DNA from: Flavobacterium galactosidilyticum
GTDB lineage: Bacteria; Bacteroidota; Bacteroidia; Flavobacteriales; Flavobacteriaceae
Direction: 5' to 3'
Assembly: GCF_020911945.1 (NCBI RefSeq)
Contig: NZ_CP087135.1
Span: forward strand, 3,466,396-3,530,395
DNA: 64,000 nucleotides
Shown: positions 34,188 to 43,900 of the stretch, one piece after another
How the letters are laid out: every line of letters starts with the position of its first letter
Position numbering within the stretch: the first letter of the stretch is position 1
The notes under the pieces: model-generated
The model's input: only the letters and a program-made list of their open reading frames with translations
Told to the model about the DNA's origin: nothing
The model's database searches: none
Program-made: the position numbers and the translations under genes

Positions 34188-34307
34188 CATCTAGATCAAT
34201 TGATTGCCGAAAAGATAGCGCAGCTTGAAAACAAAGAATTTGATTCCGATAATAAATTTCTAAAAGTTAAGAAAAGAAAAATAATCTATTGCGATTCAAA
34301 AGGTTAA
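34188..34307 (+). pseudogene. Possible 3' remnant of an unknown gene
   Basis: In the 586-bp stretch 33917-34502 without a gene, one frame reads HLDQLIAEKIAQLENKEFDS on to VKKRKIIYCDSKG and a stop, with protein-like composition but no start codon. A terminator-like hairpin follows seven bases after the stop. This looks like the tail of a decayed plus-strand gene; the family is not recognised. The rest of the stretch shows nothing. Confidence 0.35.
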
Positions 34308-34313
34308 TTTATT

Positions 34314-34345
34314 AAAATCCTGCTTAAGCCATTTTGCAGGATTTT
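34314..34345 (+). terminator. Terminator-like hairpin after the gene remnant
   Basis: A perfect 10-bp stem, AAAATCCTGC with GCAGGATTTT, around a 12-base loop; T-rich at its 3' arm. Confidence 0.5.
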
Positions 34346-34502
34346 CTAATTGATACTTAATTCATTAAACCTTTTGAAAAGAAACAAGTCCTACTCACAC
34401 TTTAAATCATAAGCGATATAGTAAATGCTAATTTTATTACGTTGATTGGCGTACTGAGCGACTACTTTAATTGATTTTCGACATTAATCCAACCTTAAAA
34501 AT

Positions 34503-35891
34503 ATGGATAATAATATACTTTGGTCATTACGTCTTGGTTTTTCTAGTAAGGAAGCGCAAGCGATTTCAGACTTAGGTTTGAAAAAATTCCTTGAAAGGTC
34601 TTTTGAATCCAAACCACAAACAAAGAACCCAGATTTTCTTGAAGATAGTCCAAAAACTATTGAAGATTTCAAGCAAATCCGCATGCAATACAAAGAAAAT
34701 AATACCGAAGCCAGAAAGCAATTACGAATTACTGAAGCCAAGGTTTCACAAGACATGAAAGCATGGTGGATTGATAAAATGAGAACGGATGAATTCCCTC
34801 TTCGCGAAAAGATGACTTGTTTTTGGCACAATCATTTCGTTGCTACTTTTCAAAAAGTAAAAGTCAATTATTACATCTACCAGCACCATCAAATAATAGA
34901 AGAAAATGCTTTTGGCAATTTTAAGGAATTGACCAAGAAAATACTCAAGAGTAATGCCATGGTACGATATCTTGATAATACAGATAATAAAAGAGGAAAA
35001 AATAACGAAAATTTAAGCCGTGAGTTATTAGAATTATTCACACTAGGTATTGGCAATTATACTGAAAATGATATTAAAAATGGAGCCAAAGCTTTAGCTG
35101 GTTTAGGAATTGGACAAGATGGAGCGCAATACCGCAGAGCTCTTGAAGATAATGATTCGAAAACCTACTTTGGAAAAACTGGAAATTTCAAGTGTGATGA
35201 TTTGGTCGATATTATTTTCGAACAAAAAGAAATCCCTTACCTCCTTACACGAAAAATTCTGGGATGGTTTATTTACGATACGCCAAAAGATGAATTGGTT
35301 AGATATTACGGTGATTATTTCCGAGAGATGAATTTTGAAATCAAACCGTTATTAACAAAAATTTTTAAAGAAGAATACAGCAAAAATAATGCAGGTTCTA
35401 AGATAAAAAATCCGCTAGAATACATTTTACAATTAATGTCTGAACTACACATTGACAATTCTAATTCCAAAGCGGTTGCTTTTTTTATAAAAGAACAAGG
35501 AATGGATTTGTTCAACCAACCCAATGTAAAAGGATGGGTTGGAGGAAATTCGTGGCTGACGTCACAAGTATATTTACAACGAAATAACATGGCTGATTTG
35601 CTGTGTAGCGGACGCGGTTTAAATAGAAAAAATTTGAAACCAAACGAAGAAATGACTGGCAAATCATTTAACAAAAAAGGCGCTACAATCGATTGGGATA
35701 ATAATGGAAACAACAAGAAAATTATAGCTGAACTAAAAGATAGATTGCTCTGTGAGGCAGATGCTGTTTCGCAAAAAGACTTTGAAACGATTATAAAATA
35801 CGATTTTAATCCAAAAGCAGAAAATGCTAATCAGGTTGTTTTACGATTGTTTAATGCCATGGTAAAAATGCCAGAATATCAGTTGATTTAA
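34503..35891 (+). CDS. DUF1800 family protein
   Basis: A 462-residue protein with family motifs EFPLREKMTCFWHNHFVATF, ENLSRELLELFTLGIGNYTE and VKGWVGGNSWLTSQVYLQRN. The biochemical function is unknown. DUF1800 genes are nearly always followed by a DUF1501 gene, as here 17 bp downstream, and the pair is taken to work together in the envelope. No signal peptide is visible at this start (MDNNILWSLRLGFSSKEAQA). The 586-bp region upstream has no clear promoter. Confidence 0.9.
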   Translation: MDNNILWSLRLGFSSKEAQAISDLGLKKFLERSFESKPQTKNPDFLEDSPKTIEDFKQIRMQYKENNTEARKQLRITEAKVSQDMKAWWIDKMRTDEFPLREKMTCFWHNHFVATFQKVKVNYYIYQHHQIIEENAFGNFKELTKKILKSNAMVRYLDNTDNKRGKNNENLSRELLELFTLGIGNYTENDIKNGAKALAGLGIGQDGAQYRRALEDNDSKTYFGKTGNFKCDDLVDIIFEQKEIPYLLTRKILGWFIYDTPKDELVRYYGDYFREMNFEIKPLLTKIFKEEYSKNNAGSKIKNPLEYILQLMSELHIDNSNSKAVAFFIKEQGMDLFNQPNVKGWVGGNSWLTSQVYLQRNNMADLLCSGRGLNRKNLKPNEEMTGKSFNKKGATIDWDNNGNNKKIIAELKDRLLCEADAVSQKDFETIIKYDFNPKAENANQVVLRLFNAMVKMPEYQLI

Positions 35892-35908
35892 ATTTAAAAC
35901 CCCACAAA

Positions 35909-37075
35909 ATGAATAGAAGAAACTTTTTGACACTTACTGGTACATTTACTGGAGGCGCAATGCTTTTACCTGATTTTCTGCATGCTTTTGGTTCACAACA
36001 AAACGTAGTTATTGGTGATCAATGTGTCGTTTTTGTGCAATTAAATGGCGGAAACGATGGACTGAATACCTTTGTTCCTTTCGATAATCCTTTGTATTAT
36101 GCCTTACGACCGCAAATCGCATTGTCTAAAGACGCTGTTATTGGGAAAAATAAAGGAATGGCTTTCCATCCTGCATTAAAAGGCTTTGCAGAAATGCAGC
36201 AAAATGGTGATTTATCGGTTATACAAAATGTGGGTTATCCAGAACCAAATCGTTCTCATTTTCGCAGTCAGGAAATTTGGCAAACCGCTTCAGATTCCAA
36301 TAAATATATTAATGAAGGTTGGTTAGGACGCTATCTAGATTTGCAATGCAAAGACCACCAACCTACCGCCGGAATAAACTTAGACAGTATCGATAATTTA
36401 TCCTTAAAAGGATTGGAACCGAATTCTATTACTGTAAAAAACCCAAACGTTTTTAAAACTAAAAATCAGAAAGAAGAAGCAGGTACCTTATCCGATAATC
36501 CTCAGTTAGATTTTGTTCGAAAAATTGCCAATTCAGTTACAGAAGGTTCAGATGAAATCCAGAAAGCATTGGCTAAATCGACTGCTGAAATCAGTTATCC
36601 TAAAACGGGTTTGGCTACAAATCTAGCGTGGATTTCTCGCTTAATCAAAGGGAATTTGAATTCAAAAGTATATTATACTTCGCTAAATGGATTTGATACG
36701 CATGATAATCAATTAGCTGTTCAAAATAACAAATTAACCGAATTGAATGATGCTCTATTTAGTTTTTATACAGATTTAAAAAAAGCTTCATTAATGCAAA
36801 ATGTGACAATCGTTGTGTTTTCTGAATTTGGTCGTCGCGTAAAAGACAATGGTAAAGGTACAGATCATGGAACCGCAGCACCAATGTTTATTATTGGAGG
36901 AAACAACCGCGGAAAAATCATCGGTAACAACCCCAATCTTTCCGATTTAGATCAAGGTGATTTAAAATACGAAACTGATTTCAGAAGTGTATATGCTAGT
37001 TTATTACAAAAGAAACTAGACTTTGATTACACTAAAATAGGAATTCAGAATAAAGCGTTGCAAGGACTTTTTTAA
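35909..37075 (+). CDS. DUF1501 family protein, Tat-exported
   Basis: A 388-residue protein starting MNRRNFLTLTGTFTGGAMLL, a twin-arginine signal. The DUF1501 fold is related to sulfatases/alkaline phosphatases and shows VQLNGGNDGLNTFVPFDNPL, YPEPNRSHFRSQEIWQTASD, GFDTHDNQ, FSEFGRRVKDNGKGTDHGTA and FIIGGNNRGKIIG. The last segments give conserved His and Asp. The substrate is unknown. It is the second gene of the DUF1800-DUF1501 pair, 17 bp after its partner. Confidence 0.9.
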   Translation: MNRRNFLTLTGTFTGGAMLLPDFLHAFGSQQNVVIGDQCVVFVQLNGGNDGLNTFVPFDNPLYYALRPQIALSKDAVIGKNKGMAFHPALKGFAEMQQNGDLSVIQNVGYPEPNRSHFRSQEIWQTASDSNKYINEGWLGRYLDLQCKDHQPTAGINLDSIDNLSLKGLEPNSITVKNPNVFKTKNQKEEAGTLSDNPQLDFVRKIANSVTEGSDEIQKALAKSTAEISYPKTGLATNLAWISRLIKGNLNSKVYYTSLNGFDTHDNQLAVQNNKLTELNDALFSFYTDLKKASLMQNVTIVVFSEFGRRVKDNGKGTDHGTAAPMFIIGGNNRGKIIGNNPNLSDLDQGDLKYETDFRSVYASLLQKKLDFDYTKIGIQNKALQGLF

Positions 37076-37199
37076 AGATTTTTGATTGCATAGTAACAAT
37101 TTTTGATTGCAGATTTAGGGGTTGAACATAAATTGTTTCTTTATCGATATTCCCACATCAGAAATCAAAAATCTTGAATAAAAAATCTTGAATAAAAAA

Positions 37200-39308
37200 T
37201 TACTGATTCAAATTTCCTTCGCCATCTTCTTTCTTTTCTTTATTTAATAAATTTGGATCTTCTTTAGCCAATTTATTTTTAGTTGGGATTTTATAATTAA
37301 TACTAAAACCAAATCGGCGTGAGTCATTTTTATTAGATAATAGCAACGGGGTATTGTACGAACTCACTACAGTACGATTAGAATTGAAGATATCATTAGC
37401 ACTTACGGAAACTGAAACTTGATCTTTGAAAAACTTTTTAGAAAAAGTCAAGTCTACATTATTTCTCATTGGCTTCTCAACAATAAAATAAAAATAATTC
37501 CCTTTTGGAAACATATAATTAAAGTTGGCTACAAATTTAATTCCTTTTGGCAGCACGGTTTGTGACATCAAATTAAACATCCAGAAACCATTAGTATTAA
37601 TATCTGGAATTTGGTGGTATTGATACGCTGTGTAAACATATAAGAAGTTCATCGTATCTGGATTGACATTCATTTTCATTGTTTCTTTAAGTCCTTCCGT
37701 AAATAGCATATACGGAATAGGCAATCCCACATTAAAATTATGAACTTTTATTTGTGGCACATTGACACTTGTATTGACAACAACATCATTTGTCAGCAAC
37801 ACTCTATTTACTACCTGATTTTGGGCTGAACTTACATTATATCCTATAAAAGCATAATCAAAAGCGCTTAATTTCACTTCGTAATTATCAAAAATAGTAG
37901 GTTGCAAGTTTGGATTTCCAGAGTAATCTACATTTGGATTTTGATAATTGGTATTATTCGGATTTAAAGCTGAAGTGCTCGGTAAACTAATCTTTTTGTT
38001 GTAATTAGCATTAAAATAAATGGAATTACTAAAATTATATTGCGCGCTTGCATTTGGAAAAAAACGAAACTGCTTAAATGGAATTAATTCTTCTGTGTTC
38101 GTTTTACCCTTAATGTTATAATCTTCGGCTCTACCGCCAACAATAAAATTGAACTTATCAAATTTAGTTTGAAATTCAGCATAAGCTGCCGCTGTTTTTC
38201 GTTGATAATCTAAATTGACAACATTCTCACTCTGCGTTTCAAAAAATAATCCTTCATACAAACCTCCAAAACTTAATTTTCCTTCATCAGAAAAATTTAT
38301 TGGCTGAGAATAATCAATTTTTGCATTCAATAATTGTTGGTCTGACTTATTATCTAAAACAGTAGTATTGGTAGTTCTTGAATCCAATACGAAATCATTT
38401 TTATTGTCATTATAATTAACTTTAAATTCTAATTTTTTAGCTCTGTCCTCAAACTTTTTTTGGTAAGTAACCACAAAATCCTGACGTAAAGCATCCGTGT
38501 AAGAGTCATCATCAGTACTGAATCCTGGGCCATTCCCTTTAGTATTGCTACTATTGTTACTGTAATTTAAATCATAATTAAGCAATAATCGATCTTTTCC
38601 AATATCAAAAGTCACTCCTGATTTTATGAAATTTGTTCTTCCAATGCGATCTGCATTCGTAGCAGAAACTAACGAATTAACATTGTTTACGTTTTTAGTA
38701 ACCGTGGTCCACAAAGCACTTTCGTAATAACTTTGTCCAAGATTCAGTTGCCAACCAAAATATTTATTTTTAGCACTCAACAACAAACTATTGTTTACGC
38801 GCCATCTCAAATGATCGTAACTAGTAATATTAGTGCTATTAGTGTAGGTTGCGCTTAAATATTTTTTGGCGTTAACATTCGTAATGATATTCATAATAGC
38901 TCCACCAGAAGTTGCAGGAAATTCTGCACCAGGTTGCGTAATGATTTCAATTTTCTCAATGGCGTTTGCCGGCATTCCTTCAAGAAAAGCATTCAGTTCA
39001 TTAGTTGTAATATTTAGAGGTCTTCCATCTAAATAAACATCTAATTGCTTGCCTTGATACATCATTCCAGCCACATCTGAAGCAATGAGTCCGGGTAATT
39101 TTTTAATTCCATCTAAGACAGATCCAGAATTTAAACTCGGCTGACTGGCAAAATCAAATATGGTTCTATCTGCTTTTTGCTCTACTGCTTTCTTCACTTT
39201 TACAATAGAAACTTCGTTTAATTCGACCGCTTTTTTTTCTGTTTCTTGCGCTGTAAGTGTAGAGACTAAACCTAAAAATAGAAATGCCAGTAAGTGTTTG
39301 TTTTTCAT
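37200..39308 (-). CDS. Outer-membrane TonB-dependent receptor-like protein (OMP_b-brl_3 type)
   Basis: A 702-residue protein with the signal peptide MKNKHLLAFLFLGLVSTLTA. A plug domain follows (SGSVLDGIKKLPGLIASDVA, YLDGRPLNITTNELNAFLEG, IEIITQPGAEFPATSGGAI) and then a beta-barrel with aromatic-rich strands to about residue 675. The tail is acidic and hydrophilic (NLLNKEKKEDGEGNLNQ). The carboxypeptidase-like N-terminal domain of SusC proteins is absent, and no SusD partner is adjacent. The ligand is unknown. Confidence 0.85.
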   Translation of the reverse strand: MKNKHLLAFLFLGLVSTLTAQETEKKAVELNEVSIVKVKKAVEQKADRTIFDFASQPSLNSGSVLDGIKKLPGLIASDVAGMMYQGKQLDVYLDGRPLNITTNELNAFLEGMPANAIEKIEIITQPGAEFPATSGGAIMNIITNVNAKKYLSATYTNSTNITSYDHLRWRVNNSLLLSAKNKYFGWQLNLGQSYYESALWTTVTKNVNNVNSLVSATNADRIGRTNFIKSGVTFDIGKDRLLLNYDLNYSNNSSNTKGNGPGFSTDDDSYTDALRQDFVVTYQKKFEDRAKKLEFKVNYNDNKNDFVLDSRTTNTTVLDNKSDQQLLNAKIDYSQPINFSDEGKLSFGGLYEGLFFETQSENVVNLDYQRKTAAAYAEFQTKFDKFNFIVGGRAEDYNIKGKTNTEELIPFKQFRFFPNASAQYNFSNSIYFNANYNKKISLPSTSALNPNNTNYQNPNVDYSGNPNLQPTIFDNYEVKLSAFDYAFIGYNVSSAQNQVVNRVLLTNDVVVNTSVNVPQIKVHNFNVGLPIPYMLFTEGLKETMKMNVNPDTMNFLYVYTAYQYHQIPDINTNGFWMFNLMSQTVLPKGIKFVANFNYMFPKGNYFYFIVEKPMRNNVDLTFSKKFFKDQVSVSVSANDIFNSNRTVVSSYNTPLLLSNKNDSRRFGFSINYKIPTKNKLAKEDPNLLNKEKKEDGEGNLNQ

Positions 39309-39460
39309 GATCCTTTTTATAATACCTATTAAGTCTCATTAATATACAAAACGTTACTAAAAATAGGACTAATTTTCTGATATAGTTCTATTTATTGATG
39401 TATCAATATTGATTCCTCACTTTAACCACTGTTTATAACTCATAAGTAGGAACTAAAGCC

Positions 39461-39468
39461 TATCTTTG
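39461..39468 (+). promoter_or_regulatory. -7 box for the EamA gene
   Basis: TATCTTTG fits TAnnTTTG, 23 bases before the ATG at 39491. Confidence 0.5.
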
Positions 39469-39490
39469 CCCGCTTTTTAAAATTTAAAAA

Positions 39491-40414
39491 ATGACAAAGA
39501 ATAACGTATTAAAAGGAGTTTTTCTAGTAGCATTAGGCGCAACTAGCTACGGAATGTTGGCCACTTTTGTGAAAATAGCATACGGCGATGGTTATACTAC
39601 TGCAGAGGTTACGACTTCTCAATTTATATATGGAATTATAGGAATTCTAATTTTGAATTTAATTCAGAAGGTTAAAAACAAAAACAAAACTCCAAAAGCA
39701 TCAAAAAAAAATATTTTTCAGTTGATGCTAGCTGGAACTTCATTAGGAATGACAAGTATTTTCTACTATCTAGCCGTGAAATACATTCCTGTTTCTATAG
39801 GAATTGTATTGTTGATGCAAACCGTATGGATAGGTGTTTTACTAGAGTGGTTTTTAGATAAGAAAGCACCTTCATTTCAAAAAATAATTTCGGTATTAAT
39901 TGTTTTAATTGGTACAGCATTAGCAATAAACATCTTCAAAATCGACTTTAATGATTCCAATAATAATTGGCCGTTAGGGATTTTGTTTGGCTTACTAGCT
40001 GCTGCTTCCTTTACAACAACTATGTTTACTGCAAATCGTGTTGCAACTGCTATTTCGCCTACACAACGAAGCTTGTATATGATTCTTGGAGGTGCTGTGA
40101 TTGTATTTACATTTGCTATATTCACACAAGTTACTCCATTCAACTTTGAAATCTTCGCAAAATGGGGAATTATCATGGCACTTTTTGGAACCATAATTCC
40201 ACCAATGTTATTGAATGCTGGTTTTCCACTTACAGGAATTGGATTAGGAAGTATAGTTTCTGCACTGGAACTTCCTGTTTCGGTTATGATGGCTTATACA
40301 TTGCTAAATGAAAAAGTAGATCCATTACAGTGGTTTGGTATCGCTTTAATCATTCTGGCCATTATCATTATGAATGTTAATTTAAAAAAAAAGGCTGAAA
40401 CACCTGGCCATTAA
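39491..40414 (+). CDS. EamA/DMT-family transporter
   Basis: A 307-residue inner-membrane protein with about ten transmembrane segments in two EamA repeats. The first spans GVFLVALGATSYGMLATFVK to about residue 150; the second begins at WPLGILFGLLAAASFTTTMF. The repeat-ending motif is visible as PVSVMMAYTLLNEKVDPLQW. DMT transporters export or import small metabolites; the substrate cannot be told. It is followed on the same strand by DoxX-like, AlkB-like and fatty acid hydroxylase genes with short gaps. Confidence 0.9.
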   Translation: MTKNNVLKGVFLVALGATSYGMLATFVKIAYGDGYTTAEVTTSQFIYGIIGILILNLIQKVKNKNKTPKASKKNIFQLMLAGTSLGMTSIFYYLAVKYIPVSIGIVLLMQTVWIGVLLEWFLDKKAPSFQKIISVLIVLIGTALAINIFKIDFNDSNNNWPLGILFGLLAAASFTTTMFTANRVATAISPTQRSLYMILGGAVIVFTFAIFTQVTPFNFEIFAKWGIIMALFGTIIPPMLLNAGFPLTGIGLGSIVSALELPVSVMMAYTLLNEKVDPLQWFGIALIILAIIIMNVNLKKKAETPGH

Positions 40415-40476
40415 AACCTTAAAAAACATAAATAAACTCATTGATTTTTTATAAATTCGTAACAAACACTCTTATT

Positions 40477-40830
40477 ATGAATTTACCTTGGCATTTATAT
40501 GTAATGGCTTTTATTTATTTCGTTGCAGGAATAAACCATTTTAGGAATCCACGACTTTACATAAAAATCATTCCACCTTCTTTTCCAAATCCAAAATTAC
40601 TGAATATAATAAGCGGTTTGGCAGAAATACTTTTGGGAATTGGATTATGTATTCCAATTATTTCGAATTATGCTGCCTGGGGAGTAATCGCTTTATTGAT
40701 AGCTGTTTTTCCTGCAAATATTTATATGTTTACCAATCAAAAAGCGAGTATGGGTCTACCCAAATGGGTTTTACTTTTGCGAATACCTTTGCAATTACTT
40801 TTAATTTTTTGGGCTTACCAATATACTTAA
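40477..40830 (+). CDS. DoxX/MauE-like membrane protein
   Basis: A 117-residue membrane protein of about four transmembrane segments (WHLYVMAFIYFVAGINHFRN, IISGLAEILLGIGLCIPIIS, LLRIPLQLLLIFWAYQYT). The start is ATG 40477; the frame is open to a TTG at 40441, but the hydrophobic domain begins at MNLPWHLY. Small DoxX-like proteins have no settled function. It ends five bases before the AlkB-like start, so the two are likely co-transcribed. Confidence 0.75.
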   Translation: MNLPWHLYVMAFIYFVAGINHFRNPRLYIKIIPPSFPNPKLLNIISGLAEILLGIGLCIPIISNYAAWGVIALLIAVFPANIYMFTNQKASMGLPKWVLLLRIPLQLLLIFWAYQYT

Positions 40831-40834
40831 TCGA

Positions 40835-41443
40835 ATGAATTCCTTATTTGACTTTGCATCCGAACCACTATTTCTAGGGTTGCCAGATGCTGAAATTATT
40901 TATTATCCTGAATTTTATGATAAGCCAGCAGCTGATTTAATGTATACTGAATTAGTGAAAGACATACTGTGGCAACAAGATGAGATTAGAGTATTTGGAA
41001 AAATTCACCCGCAACCTAGATTGACTGCTTTGTATGGAAATGAAGGAAAATCCTATTCCTATTCCAATATAAAAATGCAACCCCATCCTTGGAATTTGCT
41101 TTTGCAAAAGATAAAATCAGAAGTTGAGAAGGTCGCCGAAACACATTTCAGCACTGTTCTACTGAATTACTATCGAGATGGAAAAGACAGTAACGGTTGG
41201 CATGCTGATAACGAAAAAGAATTAGGATTGAATCCGATAATAGCTTCAGTAAGTTTTGGTGCTGAACGAGTTTTTCAGCTAAAACATAATTCTGATATAG
41301 GACAGAAACAAAATATCGTTTTACAACATGGAAGTTTATTATTGATGAAAGGAACAACTCAACATTTCTGGAAACATCAAATTCCAAAAACTGCCAAACC
41401 TATTGGCTCCCGAATAAACCTCACATTCCGATTGATAAAGTAA
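40835..41443 (+). CDS. AlkB-like 2-oxoglutarate/Fe(II) dioxygenase
   Basis: A 202-residue protein with the AlkB iron site: His and Asp in NGWHADNEKELG and a distal His in MKGTTQHFWKHQIPK. The 2-oxoglutarate-binding Arg is in SRINLTFRLIK at the C-terminus. The central FGAERVFQLKH is also typical. Members remove alkyl groups from DNA or RNA bases by oxidation. It is four bases from the DoxX-like stop. This is the ALKBH2/3-like short form found in many Bacteroidota; direct-repair activity is likely but not shown by the sequence alone. Confidence 0.9.
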   Translation: MNSLFDFASEPLFLGLPDAEIIYYPEFYDKPAADLMYTELVKDILWQQDEIRVFGKIHPQPRLTALYGNEGKSYSYSNIKMQPHPWNLLLQKIKSEVEKVAETHFSTVLLNYYRDGKDSNGWHADNEKELGLNPIIASVSFGAERVFQLKHNSDIGQKQNIVLQHGSLLLMKGTTQHFWKHQIPKTAKPIGSRINLTFRLIK

Positions 41444-41490
41444 TTTACGTACTGAAATTGTGTTATATTTGAAAGTAACTTTTTTTAATT

Positions 41491-42309
41491 ATGAACGAAA
41501 TCATTTCCTATTTTTCTACCATTCCATCTTCACACAGAAGTTTAATCCTTGTGGGCGGAATTACATTATTTTGGTTGATTGAAAATGCATTTCCGCTTTT
41601 TAACTTCAGTTATAAAAAATGGCGTCACGCCAGCATCAATATTTTCTTGACTGCTACTACTATTGTAGTTAATTTTTTCTTGGCTTTCATTTTATTAAAA
41701 ACTGCCAATTGGACCATTGCTAACGATTTTGGCGTTTTACAATGGCTACCCGAAATGTCTATTTGGCTTTATGCACTTATTGGATTGCTATTGTTGGATT
41801 TAATTGGCGCTTATTTAGTTCATTTAGTAGAGCATAAAGTAAAAATATTATGGCGTTTTCATATCATTCATCATACGGATACTTGGGTAGATACTACTTC
41901 TGCAAATAGACATCATCCGGGTGAAAGTGTTATTCGGTTTGCTTTTACAACTCTAGGAGTCTTAGTAGTGGGAAGTCCCATGTGGATGGTATTCTTGTAT
42001 CAAACACTATCCGTCATTGCTACACAATTCAATCACGCTAACATTTCATTGCCTAAAAAATTAGATACTGTTTTGAGTTATTTTATCGTATCACCAGACA
42101 TGCATAAAGTACATCATCATCACGTTCTTCCATACACGGACAGTAATTACGGAAATATATTTTCAGTTTGGGATCGTTTATTTAGAACATATAAGACACT
42201 TCCAAGGGCGGAAATCAAGTACGGAATTGATACTTATCCCGATCCAAAAGAACACAACAACTTAAAAATTTTATTAAAAATACCCTTTCAAAAACCACCA
42301 ATAAAATAA
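41491..42309 (+). CDS. Fatty acid hydroxylase/sterol desaturase family membrane protein
   Basis: A 272-residue membrane protein with the histidine clusters of di-iron hydroxylases: HLVEHKVKILWRFHIIHHTD, SANRHHPGES and DMHKVHHHHVLPYTDSNYG. Several transmembrane helices lie in the N-terminal half (SLILVGGITLFWLIENAFPL, LIGLLLLDLIGAYLVHLVEH). It probably hydroxylates or desaturates a lipid in the inner membrane. Its substrate is unknown. It starts 47 bp after the AlkB-like gene on the same strand. Confidence 0.9.
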   Translation: MNEIISYFSTIPSSHRSLILVGGITLFWLIENAFPLFNFSYKKWRHASINIFLTATTIVVNFFLAFILLKTANWTIANDFGVLQWLPEMSIWLYALIGLLLLDLIGAYLVHLVEHKVKILWRFHIIHHTDTWVDTTSANRHHPGESVIRFAFTTLGVLVVGSPMWMVFLYQTLSVIATQFNHANISLPKKLDTVLSYFIVSPDMHKVHHHHVLPYTDSNYGNIFSVWDRLFRTYKTLPRAEIKYGIDTYPDPKEHNNLKILLKIPFQKPPIK

Positions 42310-42434
42310 AAGAAGCAAAAAATATAAAAAAAAATATTTTTTGTCAAAACGTAATTTTTTTTTCTTAATATTGGTACAAATTAGAAATGTAATTTATTAA
42401 TCATTAACAACTTATTTGAATTAATTTTCACGTG

Positions 42435-42713
42435 ATGAAAAAGAGTAACCGAAAAGAATTAAACTGGGAGCAAACAGAAAAACTTGTTACAATGGCTTTA
42501 GAAGAAAAAAATCCTTTTGAAATAATTAAAAAGGAATTTGGTCTGGCCGAAAAAGAGATTCTGGAAATCATGAAAAAGAAGATGCCAGCAGAAAAATTTG
42601 AAATGTGGAAAAAGAAAGCCGTAGCAAATAAACCAAAACCGAAACCAGTTAAAATTGATGATTTTGACGAAGATTTGGATGGTAAATACTATATAAAAAA
42701 TAAACTTGATTAG
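42435..42713 (+). CDS. DUF2805 (TIGR03643-like) small protein
   Basis: A 92-residue cytoplasmic protein from ATG 42435; an overlapping GTG at 42432 would add one residue. RKELNWEQTEKLVTMALEEK, NPFEIIKKEFGLAEKEILEI and MPAEKFEMWKKKAVANKPKP match DUF2805, a small helix-turn-helix-like family of unknown role. A strong terminator follows five bases after the stop. Confidence 0.8.
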   Translation: MKKSNRKELNWEQTEKLVTMALEEKNPFEIIKKEFGLAEKEILEIMKKKMPAEKFEMWKKKAVANKPKPKPVKIDDFDEDLDGKYYIKNKLD

Positions 42714-42717
42714 TTTT

Positions 42718-42748
42718 AAAGCTCCTGTACTTCAGGAGCTTTTTTTTT
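42718..42748 (+). terminator. Rho-independent terminator after the DUF2805 gene
   Basis: A perfect 10-bp stem, AAAGCTCCTG with CAGGAGCTTT, a TACTT loop and a T-run. Confidence 0.92.
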
Positions 42749-42844
42749 AATTGATAATAAAACTGAATTTAGTAAACGAAAAAATCCAATCTATGAAATT
42801 ACGATTCACAGATTGATTTTTTTTTTATTAAGACTATAATAATG

Positions 42845-43711
42845 CTAATTGGCTACTTTTTGAAAATCTTGTCTAATTTTCTGTTCTTTCAAAATATTTT
42901 CTAGAAAAGGCTTCGTTACATTTTCAATTTCAGTTTCGGAAATAGTTAATGCTTTAGGATTTTTAGCTAATTCTAACCATGGTTTAGGAGCTTTGAAATC
43001 ATAACTACCAAAAACAATTACTGGTGTTCCTTTTACTTTAACCGTTTCTGGATTAGACAATTCCCATTGGTCTGCGAAATCATATAATTTACGAGCATCT
43101 TTTTCTTGAAGTCTCAAACATGAATGGGAAGCGGGATAACCTGGCAAAGTATATTGGTGCCATCCTACACCTAATTTATTTTCGATATTAAAGTTCCAAC
43201 GTAATTCCCATTCATCATCAAAAGTACTCGTTGTTTCCTCTGCTTTCCAATTTGTAAAAAAGAGACCTGTAGGAGTTTTATCTTTTTCTCTTCCCATATT
43301 AGTAGGCCCTGTATAAACTAATTCTCCTTTTTCATAAGCCGCAAATGTTTGTGTGGGGTAAGAAAAAAAGACGATTTTATTAATATCTTTCAGTGCCGAA
43401 ACGGTTAGCGGGAATGGCAAATAAAATTCAATGTCACCAGTTAAATCATCTGGAATAACTACAGAATCCATTTTTTTAAAATTCGCAGCATCCGTCCTAT
43501 TTACGGCGTAGGCAATGTGGAATTTAGTACTATCAGTAGCATTTTTTGAGAGCCAGTCTTTGGCACTTTCAAGATGATAAGAAGTTTTTTTAGGTTCATG
43601 CCTTTCTTTGACAACAACTTTTTCAGCAGTTGACTCAGTTTTATTTTCTTGCTTACAAGCAACAAATAATAATGCAAGACTAATATTTAAAATCAGGGCT
43701 ATTTTTTTCAT
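42845..43711 (-). CDS. L,D-transpeptidase (YkuD) lipoprotein
   Basis: A 288-residue lipoprotein (LLFVACKQ, Cys at about residue 19). The YkuD domain shows GPTNMGREKDKTPTGLFFTN and the active site LPGYPASHSCLRLQEKDARK with the nucleophile Cys. L,D-transpeptidases cross-link peptidoglycan through 3-3 bonds or anchor lipoproteins; some Bacteroidota members only cut. It stands alone, convergent with the DUF2805 gene across its terminator. Confidence 0.88.
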   Translation of the reverse strand: MKKIALILNISLALLFVACKQENKTESTAEKVVVKERHEPKKTSYHLESAKDWLSKNATDSTKFHIAYAVNRTDAANFKKMDSVVIPDDLTGDIEFYLPFPLTVSALKDINKIVFFSYPTQTFAAYEKGELVYTGPTNMGREKDKTPTGLFFTNWKAEETTSTFDDEWELRWNFNIENKLGVGWHQYTLPGYPASHSCLRLQEKDARKLYDFADQWELSNPETVKVKGTPVIVFGSYDFKAPKPWLELAKNPKALTISETEIENVTKPFLENILKEQKIRQDFQKVAN

Positions 43712-43881
43712 AATGGAATATTTATTTTGATTTTTAAGTTCCGATAAACTTTTATTTTACAAACTTCAGCCATTTAACTGACCTTACTGTTATATAATTA
43801 ACCCGTATTCTTATCAAATTATGAGATGAGTAAAATTAGTATTTTTGGATTACACCACTATTTTAATAAGTCTGTATTGCA

Positions 43882-43900
43882 TTTGCCACGAAGACACAAA
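43882..43900. repeat. Short dispersed intergenic motif, copy 2
   Basis: TTTGCCACGAAGACACAAA matches 17 of 19 bases at 4066-4084. It sits in the 410-bp gap 43712-44121; apart from this and a -7 box at 44090, nothing was recognised there. Confidence 0.4.
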
